A stretch of 25,044 nt of DNA from JANYCG01 sp031365665 (GTDB lineage: Bacteria; Pseudomonadota; Gammaproteobacteria; Burkholderiales; Burkholderiaceae_C). The notes under the pieces are model-generated. The model was given only the letters and a program-made list of their open reading frames with translations. It did no database searches and had not been told where the DNA came from. Position numbers and translations under genes: made by a program. Positions within the stretch are counted from its first letter, which is position 1, and each line of letters begins with the position of its first letter. Below are positions 6,958 through 14,591 of this stretch, in pieces. Location of the stretch: contig JANLYO010000124.1 of assembly GCA_031365665.1 (NCBI GenBank), positions 1 through 25,044 of the forward strand. The letters run 5' to 3'.

Positions 6958-7264
6958 TAAAACGATTTCGAAAAGAACGATTTCGAAACCCCTCGCGACC
7001 GGAAAAATCCCGGCGGCCATTCCCCGCTTTGCCAATGAGGCGGGCGAACGCGCGTTCTGGGAATCGCATGACTCCAGCGCTTACGTGGACTGGTCGAAAG
7101 CCCGCAAAGTCACATTCGCCAATCTCAAGCCGACGACCAAGGCGATCTCGTTGCGGCTGCCGCAGCACTTGCTGGACTCGATCAAGTCGGCAGCCAATGC
7201 GCGGGATGTGCCCTATCAGTCGCTGATCAAAGTGTGGCTGCAGGAAAAGGTGCAAAGCCCCTGA
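6941..7264 (+). CDS. brnA: CopG/BrnA-type antitoxin
   Basis: The 107-residue protein is the expected partner of BrnT. The central segment with ERAFWESHDSSAYVDW is typical of CopG-type antitoxins, and residues about 68-104 form a ribbon-helix-helix DNA-binding domain (TKAISLRLPQHLLDSIK... PYQSLIKVWL). The start at 6941 is supported by AAAGGGG upstream and lies inside the toxin gene, the usual coupled order toxin then antitoxin for this family. Near the N-terminus the residues TISKR are tandemly repeated through a 15-base duplication (6962-6991). It should neutralise BrnT and repress the operon. The brnA symbol is by position; the protein could equally be named CopG-family antitoxin. Confidence 0.85.
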   Translation: MTKQADKTISKRTISKPLATGKIPAAIPRFANEAGERAFWESHDSSAYVDWSKARKVTFANLKPTTKAISLRLPQHLLDSIKSAANARDVPYQSLIKVWLQEKVQSP

Positions 7265-7330
7265 GCAGCCCCAGCCCGTCCTGACGCTGCGCGGCAGGGG
7301 CCCGGCGCTTTTGGGTACGATCAAGGCACC

Positions 7331-8413
7331 ATGAAACCTGTCTCCCTGCTCCCCATCTGGACCATCGCCGCACCGATTGCCGGCTGGCTGCTGCTGGCGG
7401 GGCAGCAGTTTGAGCCCGGCGCCTGGTACGTGTTTTTGCTGGCGCTGGGCCTCTTCGCCTGTGTGTTTGCGGCTGTGCACCACGCCGAAGTGGTGGCGCA
7501 TCGGGTCGGCGAGCCTTATGGCGCGCTGATTCTGGCGGTGGCTGTCACGGTGATCGAAGTGGTGCTGATTGTGTCCTTGATGGTGGCCGGCGGCCCGGGT
7601 ACGGCGGCGCTGGCGCGCGACACCGTGTTTGCCGCCGTGATGATCATCCTCAACGGCATGGTTGGCCTGTGTCTGCTGGCCGGCGGCACGCGTTTTGGCG
7701 AGCAGCGCTTTGGGCTTTACGGGGTGAACGCCTCACTCGCCACGCTGGCCTCCATCGTGGTGCTGACCCTGGTGCTGCCCAACTACACCACCACCGTGCC
7801 TGGCCCCGCCTACAGCGCCAGCCAGCTCGCCTTCGTGGCCACCGTTTCGCTCTTGCTGTATGGAACCTTTGTGTTTGTGCAGGCGGTGCGGCATCGGGAC
7901 TACTTCCTGCCGCCCGATGCCGATGCCAGCGAGGATGCCCACGCGCCGCCACCGAGCGACAAAGTTGCCTGGACCAGCGCGGCGCTTTTGCTGGCCTGCC
8001 TGGGCGCGGTGGTGTTGATGGCCAAGGCGATATCGCCTTTTGTGGAGTCTGCCGTGGCCAGTGTGGGTGCTCCCAACGCCGTGGTCGGCGTCATCATCGC
8101 CGCCACGGTGCTGCTGCCAGAGGGTGTGGCTGCGTTTCGCGCGGCGCGCGCCAACCGCCTGCAGACCAGCCTCAATCTGGCCCTGGGTTCGGCGCTGGCC
8201 AGCATCGGTTTGTCGATTCCCGCCGTCGCGGTGGTGTCGCTCGCCACCGGCTGGACGCTCACGCTGGGCATTGACGCGAAGTCAACCGTGCTGTTGCTGT
8301 TGTCGCTGATGGTGGCCGGCCTGTCGCTCGGCTCGGGCCGCACCACCGTGCTACAGGGCGCTGTGCACCTGGTGATCTTCGCCGTCTACCTGTTCACGAC
8401 GGTGGTTCCCTGA
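7331..8413 (+). CDS. chaA: Calcium/sodium:proton antiporter ChaA
   Basis: The 360-residue inner-membrane protein (E. coli ChaA is 366) belongs to the Ca2+:cation antiporter family and should export Ca2+, Na+ or K+ in exchange for protons. It has about ten or eleven hydrophobic segments in two halves, joined by a hydrophilic acidic loop at about 198-213 (DADASEDAH). The two alpha-repeat motifs are visible: HHAEVVAHRVGEPYG (50-64) with Glu61 and Glu76, and LPEGVAAFRAARANRLQ in the second half with Glu near 264. It is monocistronic and ends four bases before the convergent argG stop. Confidence 0.93.
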   Translation: MKPVSLLPIWTIAAPIAGWLLLAGQQFEPGAWYVFLLALGLFACVFAAVHHAEVVAHRVGEPYGALILAVAVTVIEVVLIVSLMVAGGPGTAALARDTVFAAVMIILNGMVGLCLLAGGTRFGEQRFGLYGVNASLATLASIVVLTLVLPNYTTTVPGPAYSASQLAFVATVSLLLYGTFVFVQAVRHRDYFLPPDADASEDAHAPPPSDKVAWTSAALLLACLGAVVLMAKAISPFVESAVASVGAPNAVVGVIIAATVLLPEGVAAFRAARANRLQTSLNLALGSALASIGLSIPAVAVVSLATGWTLTLGIDAKSTVLLLLSLMVAGLSLGSGRTTVLQGAVHLVIFAVYLFTTVVP

Positions 8414-8417
8414 AGGC

Positions 8418-9749
8418 TCAATCCCCCGTCAGCTTGAACATCTCGCCGTCTTTGCCGAGTGACAGCAGGCCGCTTTTGGCATAAATGCCCAGCTTGGCCC
8501 GCGTGTCCGTGATGTCCAGGTTGCGCATGGTGAGCTGGCCGATGCGGTCCAGCGGGCTGAAGGGCGCGTCTTCGACCTTTTCCATCGACAGGCGCTCGGG
8601 CTTGTAGGTCAGATTGTCGCTTTCGGTGTTCAAGAGCGAATAGTCGTTGCCACGGCGCAGTTCCAATGTGACTTCACCGGTGATGGCGCGGGCCACCCAG
8701 CGCTGGGCGGTCTCGCGCAGCATGATGGCCTGGCTGTCGAACCAGCGGCCTTGGTACAAGAGGCGACCGAGCTTGCGGCCGTTGTCGCGGTACTGCTCGA
8801 TGGTGTCTTCGTTGTGGATGCCCGTTACCAAACGCTCGTAGGCGATGAACAGCAGTGCAAGACCGGGCGCTTCATAGATGCCGCGGCTCTTGGCTTCGAT
8901 GATGCGGTTTTCGATCTGGTCGCTCATGCCCAGGCCGTGACGACCACTGATGCGGTTGGCTTCCATGATCAGGTCAACGCTGTTGGCAAAGGTTTTGCCA
9001 TTCAGCGCGACCGGCTGGCCTTCTTCGAAACGCACACGCACTTCTTCGGCCTTGACCACGCAGTCGTCGCGCCAGAAGGGCACACCCATGATGGGGTTGA
9101 CGATGCGGATGCCGCTGTTCAAAAACTCCAGGTCTTTGGCCTCGTGCGTCGCGCCCAGCATGTTGCTGTCGGTGCTGTAGGCCTTCTCGGCGCTCATCTT
9201 GTAGCCAAAACCTGCTGCTGTCATGAAGGCCGACATTTCGGCGCGGCCGCCGAGTTCGTCGATGAAGAGCTGGTCCAGCCAAGGCTTGTAGATTTTCAGA
9301 CTGGGGTTGGTGAGCAAACCGTAGCGGTAGAAGCGCTCGATGTCGTTGCCCTTGAAGGTGCTGCCGTCGCCCCAGATGTGGACGTCGTCTTCCTTCATCG
9401 CGGCCACCAGCATGGTGCCCGTGACAGCGCGGCCCAGCGGCGTGGTGTTGAAGTAGGTCACGCCGGCGGTCGAGATATGGAAGGCGCCGGCCTGCAACGC
9501 GGCAATGCCTTCAGCGGCGAGTTGGCTGCGGCAATCCACAAGCCGGGCTTTTGCCGCGCCGTATTCCATCGCCTTCTTCGGAATCTCGTCGTAATCGGGC
9601 TCGTCGGGCTGGCCCAGGTTGGCGGTGTAGGCATAGGGCACGGCGCCCTTGAGTTTCATCCAGTGCAGTGCGGCGCTGGTGTCAAGCCCGCCCGAAAACG
9701 CGATGCCGACTTTTTGGTTCAGGGGGAGGTGCTGGAGGATGGTGGCCAT
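8418..9749 (-). CDS. argG: Argininosuccinate synthase
   Basis: ArgG joins citrulline and aspartate with ATP cleavage to give argininosuccinate in arginine synthesis. The 443-residue product follows the long E. coli-type form (447) almost end to end. The ATP pyrophosphatase loop SGGLDTS is at 19-25; other conserved blocks are YTANLGQPDE, TPLGRAVTGTMLV, IWGDGSTFKGNDIERFYRYGL, YSTDSNMLGATHEAKDLE and GRHGLGMSDQIENRIIEAKSRGIYEAPG. The ATG at 9749 gives the family N-terminus; the ribosome binding site is weak. A dispersed repeat lies in the 65 bases between this gene and ppnP upstream. Confidence 0.97.
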   Translation of the reverse strand: MATILQHLPLNQKVGIAFSGGLDTSAALHWMKLKGAVPYAYTANLGQPDEPDYDEIPKKAMEYGAAKARLVDCRSQLAAEGIAALQAGAFHISTAGVTYFNTTPLGRAVTGTMLVAAMKEDDVHIWGDGSTFKGNDIERFYRYGLLTNPSLKIYKPWLDQLFIDELGGRAEMSAFMTAAGFGYKMSAEKAYSTDSNMLGATHEAKDLEFLNSGIRIVNPIMGVPFWRDDCVVKAEEVRVRFEEGQPVALNGKTFANSVDLIMEANRISGRHGLGMSDQIENRIIEAKSRGIYEAPGLALLFIAYERLVTGIHNEDTIEQYRDNGRKLGRLLYQGRWFDSQAIMLRETAQRWVARAITGEVTLELRRGNDYSLLNTESDNLTYKPERLSMEKVEDAPFSPLDRIGQLTMRNLDITDTRAKLGIYAKSGLLSLGKDGEMFKLTGD

Positions 9750-9771
9750 ATGGCTTTCTGAGTCAAAAGCC

Positions 9772-9793
9772 CTTCGACAAGCTCAGGGCGAAC
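9772..9793 (+). repeat. CTTCGACAAGCTCAG-type dispersed repeat, copy 2
   Basis: This copy begins CTTCGACAAGCTCAG and ends GGCGAAC. It differs from the reverse complement of 6198-6219 at a few positions and lies in the opposite orientation. It fills much of the gap between ppnP and argG and would be transcribed as argG leader if the two genes form an operon. Confidence 0.75.
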
Positions 9794-9814
9794 GGTATGC
9801 GGGTCGAGTCGCTT

Positions 9815-10153
9815 TTATCCGAAATGGCAGATGTAGTGGTAACTCTCGCTGACCCGGATGTCGAATTTCGAATTGCCGGGGGTGCTGAACTTTTCACCGG
9901 GTGAAGACTTCACCCAAGTGTCCGTTCCCGCGAGTTTGTACTCGCAGGCGCCCGCAACGCACTCCATGATTTCCGGCGCGCCGGTGTTGAAAGTGAGTGT
10001 GGCAGGAAGAATCACGCCGACCGATTTTTTGCTGCCGTCGGCAAAGCTCACGCTGTGGCTGACGCATTTGCCGTCAAAGTAAACATTGGCCTGGGTCGCA
10101 ACAGTAACGTTGCTTAAATATTCGGTGTCGCTGCGGAGAGTGGATGTAGTCAT
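9815..10153 (-). CDS. ppnP: Pyrimidine/purine nucleoside phosphorylase PpnP
   Basis: The 112-residue product is a small single-domain cupin of the PpnP (formerly DUF1255/YaiE) family, which splits purine and pyrimidine nucleosides with phosphate. Typical parts are ANVYFDGKCVSHSV, KSVGVILPATLTF, MECVAGACEYKL and the glycine-rich end of the barrel with SSPGEKFSTPGNSKFDIRV. It is a little longer than the E. coli protein (94) because of N-terminal residues. The gene lies 65 bases upstream of argG on the same strand, and a candidate promoter for the next plus-strand gene lies behind it. Confidence 0.93.
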   Translation of the reverse strand: MTTSTLRSDTEYLSNVTVATQANVYFDGKCVSHSVSFADGSKKSVGVILPATLTFNTGAPEIMECVAGACEYKLAGTDTWVKSSPGEKFSTPGNSKFDIRVSESYHYICHFG

Positions 10154-10219
10154 GGATTGATTTTAATCGGGTCGGCCCAGCACCCAAGCTGGCATTCAGG
10201 CGCACTCGCGCTGCAAGCC

Positions 10220-10255
10220 GCGCCAAGTTGACTTTTGGCGCAGGCAGACTAAAGT
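10220..10255 (+). promoter_or_regulatory. Candidate promoter inside an inverted repeat, upstream of the Cys-tail gene
   Basis: GCGCCAA (10220-10226) and TTGGCGC (10235-10241) form a perfect 7-bp inverted repeat. The eight bases between them contain TTGACT (10228-10233), which has a possible -10 TAAAGT (10250-10255) sixteen bases further on. A protein bound to the repeat would cover the -35 box. This is read from sequence only; no regulator is identified. Confidence 0.45.
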
Positions 10256-10348
10256 GGGAATCAGCAAGTCATGGAGGCTGCTTTTGGCGTCTTCCGCGAT
10301 TTGTGCGAGGCTGCAAAGCCGCTTTTTTATTTGCTAAGGGAGAACAAG

Positions 10349-10693
10349 ATGGCGAAAACTGCAACAGCGGTGCCTGGCATCCACTTTGAAATCCAACCCA
10401 CCAAATTGGGCATCCGGATCAAGCCCCGTGACGCCAAGACGCTCAAAGCGATCCGGGCATTGAGCTTCAGCGATGGCGCTTCCTTGTTCCGCTCCACGGC
10501 CAAGCGCATCCTGGGCCTCAAAGGTTTTGTCGACCCGGATCAAGTGACCTGGCCACCCCTGCCGGATCCCTTCGGCATACTTACCGGCAAGCAGACCTTG
10601 CCGTGGAAATTGCTGAATCCTGCCGCAGAAAAATGCGTCATCTGCACCTGTGTGGCCGATGGCGGTTGCACCTGTGTGATGGGTGAATGCTAG
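10349..10693 (+). CDS. Small protein with six-cysteine C-terminal tail, function unknown
   Basis: I do not recognise this 114-residue protein. The ATG at 10349 follows GGGAG by eight bases; an in-frame ATG at 10271 would add 26 residues without a good ribosome binding site. Residues 1-95 are hydrophilic and mixed basic, with no signal peptide or membrane segment, and a Pro-rich part around 63-75. The last 19 residues carry six cysteines in the pattern CxxCxCx5CxCx4C (96, 99, 101, 107, 109, 114), the last being the C-terminus. The rest has no cysteine. Such a tail could bind metal like a metallothionein, be a core peptide of a modified peptide, or hold an iron-sulfur or zinc site. No maturation enzyme lies nearby. 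Its stop overlaps the convergent reductase stop in one CTAG. Confidence 0.75.
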   Translation: MAKTATAVPGIHFEIQPTKLGIRIKPRDAKTLKAIRALSFSDGASLFRSTAKRILGLKGFVDPDQVTWPPLPDPFGILTGKQTLPWKLLNPAAEKCVICTCVADGGCTCVMGEC

Positions 10694-11058
10694 TTTCGGA
10701 TTAGTCGGCGCCAAACCCCGTCGTCAAACCCCACCGTGACCTGGCCGCCGGGCCATTGCACGACCGGGCGTTTGATTACGCTGGTGTTGAGCTGCATGAC
10801 GGCGACGGCGCCGGCGGCATCGACCACGCTGGCCTGCACGGCCTCGCCCAGCTTGCGCCAAGTCGGGCCACGGCGGTTGAGCAATTTCTCCCAGCCGGTT
10901 GCCTGGATCCACAAATCCACTTGTTCCAGGGGCAAACCCTGCTTCTTGAAATCGTGAAACTCGTGCGCCACGCCCTGGGTGCTGAGCCAGCCGCGCGCCT
11001 TCTTGACGGTGTCGCAATTGGGAATGCCGAAAACGACTGGCTGCGTGGGTTTTTTCAT
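10690..11058 (-). CDS. ArsC/Spx-family thioredoxin-fold reductase (YffB-like)
   Basis: The 122-residue product matches the YffB branch of the ArsC/Spx family. It has GIPNCDTVKKARGWL (11-25) with Cys15 as the likely redox residue, no second Cys as in a CxxC pair, then EFHDFKKQG (33-41), the RRGPTWRKL loop (62-70), and IKRPVV (95-100), whose Arg matches the conserved KRP arginine. YffB-like proteins are thought to be glutathione-dependent thiol reductases; arsenate reduction is not shown. It starts 15 bases after the DUF1254 gene stops, so it could be the last gene of that run. Its stop shares CTAG with the convergent Cys-tail gene. Confidence 0.88.
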   Translation of the reverse strand: MKKPTQPVVFGIPNCDTVKKARGWLSTQGVAHEFHDFKKQGLPLEQVDLWIQATGWEKLLNRRGPTWRKLGEAVQASVVDAAGAVAVMQLNTSVIKRPVVQWPGGQVTVGFDDGVWRRLIRN

Positions 11059-11073
11059 GGTCTTTAACGGTGA

Positions 11074-12363
11074 TCAAGGCGCGCAAGGTTTGACGACGGG
11101 CAGCGGCGCTTGGCCTTTTGCGAGAGCTTCGGTGGGCAGATAGGCGCGCAGCATGAGCTGAAAAGGCCCGGCAGGTGAGGGCAACCAATTGGCTTTGTCG
11201 CTGGGGCTGGTCGGTTCTGCGTGTTGCACCACGATGTCGAGCGAGCCGTCTGCTTTCTTGACGAGGCCGGGCGTGCGGTCGCCCACGGTGTAGCGGTTGA
11301 TGGCGTTGTCGGTGAAAAACAGGCGACCATCGGGTTCGATCTGGTACATCGACAAAGACCAAAAAGATTGGGTTGCAATACCTGCCGGGCCGATTTTGAC
11401 GCGGTAGCCCAGCCGGCCGTTCAGCGCCTGCCCGGCTTCGTCAGTCAAAGCGCTCAGGTAGATAGCCTCAACCTCAGGCAGTGCGCCCAGGCCACCCAGT
11501 GCGATGCCGGCTCGAAGCCGGTAGTTGTCGCCATACACGCCAACCCCAGCCGGTGGAAAACGCCAGTTTTGCGCGCTCGCAGCGCCAGCGTTCAAACCGC
11601 CCTGAATGGATTTGTTGAGCGCAGGCAAGGCGGCAGACCAAGTTTGCACGGCGTCGGGCGAGGCAGCCGCGCCTTGTGTGGCGGCAGGTGCAAGGCCCAA
11701 CTTTTGCCAACGCACCAGCAAATTGGCCGCGCCGGGCACCGGATTGCGGGCCAACATGTCGTTGACCACCTGCAAATAATTGCTTGCGTCGGTGGGCGAG
11801 CCGCGCGTGCTGGCGGGGGCCGTCGGGTTCGTCCACGGGGCGGGCGTAGTGTTCGCCACGCGCAGCGCAATCGCGTCTTGTAACGTGTGCACAGTTTGGG
11901 CGTCTGCTGCGTCGTCCACCAGGATGCGCCCGAGCATCCACACATCCCGCGTGGGCAGGCGCAGCACGCGCTGGCCCGCTGGCACCGGCGTGGTGTCGCT
12001 GGCGAGCATCACCCACAATTTCAAATCCCCTTCACCCGCATTGCGCGAGCCGATGAGTTCTGCGGTGCTGGTATAGGCGTCCATGAACTGGAATGACCAA
12101 TAGCGGCTGCCAAACCGAGGCAGTGCCAGTTCAATCGGGCCTTGGCTCAAATCCAGCCAGGCGGAGGTGTACAGCGTATCGTTGTTGGGTGTCGTGACGG
12201 CGCGGGCTTTGTGGTCCAGCAAGGTGCGCCGGTGGACCAGACGGTTGACGCCACGCTGGGGGTTGGCGGCCAGTTCGACCGACAAATACCGCGTGCGCGC
12301 CATCTCAAAAAGCGGGAAGGTGTATTCAAAGGCGGCTTGAAGATCGGCGTCAATGGCGGTCAT
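11074..12363 (-). CDS. DUF1254/DUF1214 domain protein
   Basis: The 429-residue product has the paired DUF1254 and DUF1214 domains. The N-terminal part shows VTTPNNDTLYTSAWLDLSQGP, the DUF1254 hallmark, at about 59-79; the C-terminal part shows SLSMYQIEPDGRLFFTDNAINRYTVGDRTPGL followed by a PAGPFQLMLRAYLP end, typical of DUF1214. Many relatives are exported, but no signal peptide is seen here. The ATG at 12363 gives the family N-terminus; the frame stays open upstream, but that part is a shadow of the CoA-transferase gene. It starts 28 bases after the CoA-transferase stop, in the same operon. Its activity is unknown. Confidence 0.88.
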   Translation of the reverse strand: MTAIDADLQAAFEYTFPLFEMARTRYLSVELAANPQRGVNRLVHRRTLLDHKARAVTTPNNDTLYTSAWLDLSQGPIELALPRFGSRYWSFQFMDAYTSTAELIGSRNAGEGDLKLWVMLASDTTPVPAGQRVLRLPTRDVWMLGRILVDDAADAQTVHTLQDAIALRVANTTPAPWTNPTAPASTRGSPTDASNYLQVVNDMLARNPVPGAANLLVRWQKLGLAPAATQGAAASPDAVQTWSAALPALNKSIQGGLNAGAASAQNWRFPPAGVGVYGDNYRLRAGIALGGLGALPEVEAIYLSALTDEAGQALNGRLGYRVKIGPAGIATQSFWSLSMYQIEPDGRLFFTDNAINRYTVGDRTPGLVKKADGSLDIVVQHAEPTSPSDKANWLPSPAGPFQLMLRAYLPTEALAKGQAPLPVVKPCAP

Positions 12364-12391
12364 GGGTTTTCGTGCCGTAGTAGGTCGGTGC

Positions 12392-13450
12392 TCAGGGCGT
12401 CGTCCAACCCAATCCAGGCGTAGCAATCTTAAGCTCGCCCAGTTGCAGTTGCGTCGGCACGAGCGCCCCAGATGCCAGGGCCTCGCTGGTGAATTCGGCC
12501 AGGTTGCGCACCCGCGCAGCCGGAATGCCTTGGGCGTTGCAGGCGGCCTCCCAATGTGCAGCGGTTTGGGTTTTGAGCGTGGCCACCAGCTTCGCCTTAA
12601 ATGCGGCTGGGTTGCGTGCGCGGGCAAAACCAGCGCCGCGTTCCAGGTCAAGCTCGGCGTCTGCAGCTGACCAGCCCAGAAGCGGATACAACTTGCCAAT
12701 CTGAGCTGGTGTATTGGCGCCCAGGGCGATGAAACCCTCCAGAGTTTCAAAATATTCCGACGCCGGGCTGCCCGAGTAACCCTTGTTGCCGACCCGATCC
12801 GGTGTTTGGCCGTTGGCCATCGTGTCGACGGTGAAGGGGTACATCAATTGCAGCGCTGCGCCCCACATCGACACGTCAATGTGGCGTCCTTCCCCTGTGC
12901 GGCTGCGCTCCTGCACCGCTGCCGTGACGGCGAATGCGCCCAACACGCCGGTCATCACATCGACCACCGGGAAGCCGGTTTTGATCGGCGGGTCGCCTGG
13001 GCCGCCGGCCAGCATCGACATGCCGGTGGCCGCCTGGATTACGTGATCGTAGGCCCCGCGCCCTTGCCAAGGCGCATGGTGCGTGCCGTAGCCCGAGATG
13101 GCACAATAAATCAGCTTTGGGTTGATTTGGCGTAGCGCCTCATAACCCAAGCCTGCACGCTCCAAGCCGCCGGGGCGAAAATTGTCCACCAGCACGTCAC
13201 ACTCGACCGCCAAGGCTAGCGCCTCGGCGCGACCGACGGCGCTTTTGAGATCAATCTGCGCAAAATCCTTGCCCGCGTTGAGTGCGGCGAATTGCGTCGC
13301 ACCCTTGGCAGTGCTGCGCATCACGTCGCCTGGGCCGGGTTGTTCGATCTTGGTCACGCGCGCGCCGAGTTGCGCGAGGTAAAACGTCGACAAGGGCCCG
13401 GCAATCACATGGCTGAAATCGAGCACTGTCAAACCCGTGAGGGGTTTCAT
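12392..13450 (-). CDS. CaiB/BaiF family (class III) CoA-transferase
   Basis: The 352-residue protein belongs to family III CoA-transferases, which move CoA between organic acids via a glutamyl/aspartyl-CoA anhydride. Seen are LTVLDFSHVIAGPLSTFYLAQLGA near the N-terminus, VLVDNFRPGGLERAGLGY (86-103), and AYDHVIQAATGMS (133-145), where Asp135 is the expected nucleophile. The family is usually about 390-400 residues, and the C-terminal PPxLGxHT ending is missing, so the protein stops early after PGLGW. It follows the Bug gene by one base (TGAcATG) and precedes the DUF1254 gene. The organic acid is unknown; the neighbouring binding protein suggests it activates an imported acid. Confidence 0.88.
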   Translation of the reverse strand: MKPLTGLTVLDFSHVIAGPLSTFYLAQLGARVTKIEQPGPGDVMRSTAKGATQFAALNAGKDFAQIDLKSAVGRAEALALAVECDVLVDNFRPGGLERAGLGYEALRQINPKLIYCAISGYGTHHAPWQGRGAYDHVIQAATGMSMLAGGPGDPPIKTGFPVVDVMTGVLGAFAVTAAVQERSRTGEGRHIDVSMWGAALQLMYPFTVDTMANGQTPDRVGNKGYSGSPASEYFETLEGFIALGANTPAQIGKLYPLLGWSAADAELDLERGAGFARARNPAAFKAKLVATLKTQTAAHWEAACNAQGIPAARVRNLAEFTSEALASGALVPTQLQLGELKIATPGLGWTTP

Positions 13451-13451
13451 G

Positions 13452-14477
13452 TCAATTCACGTTCAGGTTGGTGGCTTTGACGAGTTTGTCGTATTTGGCG
13501 GTTTCCTGCGCCACAAACTGGCTGAACTCCGCAGGCGAGGCATTCAGCGACACAAAGGCGCCGGCAGCTTCGTGGTCAGCACGCACCGCAGGATCGTTGT
13601 ACAACTTCTGGTAGGCCCTGAAGAGCACGTCAATCACTGCGGCGGGTGTGCCTGCAGGCGCCCAGATGCCGCCCCAGGATTCCAACACCAGCTCGTCTTT
13701 GCCCAGGGCTTCTTTCAAAGTCGGCACGTTGGGCAGTTGCGCCAGTCGGGTCGCCCCTGAGGTTGCCAGCGCCCGCACTTTGCCCTGCAACACCAAGGGC
13801 ACCGCAGTGGATGCCACCGGGAAACCGTATTGTGTGGTGCCTTGCAGGATGCTGGGGACAATTTCCACCGAACCTTTGTATGGCACGTGCACACCCTGCA
13901 CCTGCATGGCCAGTTCGACCGCCGCGCCGACCAAGTGGGCGGCGCTGCCAACACCGCCCGAGGCGTAATTCAGCTTGCCCGGGCTGGCTTTGATCGCGGC
14001 GACCAGTTCCTGCACGGTTTTCCACGGGGCGTCCTGAGCCACCACCAAAATCTGCGGGCTGACGGTGGTGCGGGTGATATGCACAAAGTCCTTGATCGGA
14101 TCAAACTTCACACCTGGCTGCATGGCTTTTTGCACCACGTGGGTGGACGCGCCCAGCAGCACGCTGTAGCCGTCGGGTGGCATGCGGGCCACACTTTGAG
14201 CGGCCAAGATGCCCCCAGCGCCCACAATGTTTTCCACCACAACGTTTTGCCCGAGGATTTCCGTCAAACGGGGCACGATTTTGCGTGTCAATACGTCCGG
14301 CCCACCGCCCGCAGCGTAAGGCACGATGATGCGCACCGGTTTGGCGGGAAAACCCTGCGCCCGGGCAGGTAGGGCGGGCAAAACAGCCAGTGTGGCGATG
14401 CCCAGGCCAGCCGCCAAAAGATGCCGCCGCGCGGCGCGATGTGTTGCGAAGCCGGGTTCGATACGCGTTGACGTCAT
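13452..14477 (-). CDS. Bug/TctC-type tripartite tricarboxylate transporter substrate-binding protein
   Basis: The 341-residue periplasmic protein belongs to the Bug (TctC) family, very abundant in Burkholderiales, which bind carboxylates or other small molecules. A signal with a twin-arginine flavour, ARRHLLAAGLG followed by a hydrophobic core and LPARAQG, covers about the first 41 residues. After it come the family blocks PVRIIVPYAAGGGPDVLTR, NVVVENIVGAGG, and VHVPYKGS in the middle. The start at 14477 is preceded by AAAGG. No membrane subunits (TctA/TctB) are present, which is common for orphan Bug proteins. It heads the operon with the CoA-transferase and DUF1254 genes and is divergent from folC. 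Confidence 0.92.
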   Translation of the reverse strand: MTSTRIEPGFATHRAARRHLLAAGLGIATLAVLPALPARAQGFPAKPVRIIVPYAAGGGPDVLTRKIVPRLTEILGQNVVVENIVGAGGILAAQSVARMPPDGYSVLLGASTHVVQKAMQPGVKFDPIKDFVHITRTTVSPQILVVAQDAPWKTVQELVAAIKASPGKLNYASGGVGSAAHLVGAAVELAMQVQGVHVPYKGSVEIVPSILQGTTQYGFPVASTAVPLVLQGKVRALATSGATRLAQLPNVPTLKEALGKDELVLESWGGIWAPAGTPAAVIDVLFRAYQKLYNDPAVRADHEAAGAFVSLNASPAEFSQFVAQETAKYDKLVKATNLNVN

Positions 14478-14591
14478 GTCGCTGGCCTTTGGCGAAACGG
14501 TTGGGAAACGTGGGGAGTGCCTTCGTCCACTATACGCAAATACGACCCGGCCCAGGCTGCGCCCCTGGCACAGCGGCGACAATCCGGCGCA

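Noticed and set aside
8751..9761. 336-codon plus-strand frame opposite argG
   Set aside because: It is a shadow of a highly conserved gene and has no domain of its own.
10307..10328. Short GGCT-GCAA-AGCC hairpin followed by six T before the Cys-tail gene, as an attenuator
   Set aside because: The stem has only four base pairs, too weak to claim termination or attenuation.
12364..12750. N-terminal extension of the DUF1254 frame
   Set aside because: It overlaps the CoA-transferase gene in another frame and has Trp/Arg/Pro-rich, non-protein-like content; the family start is at 12363.
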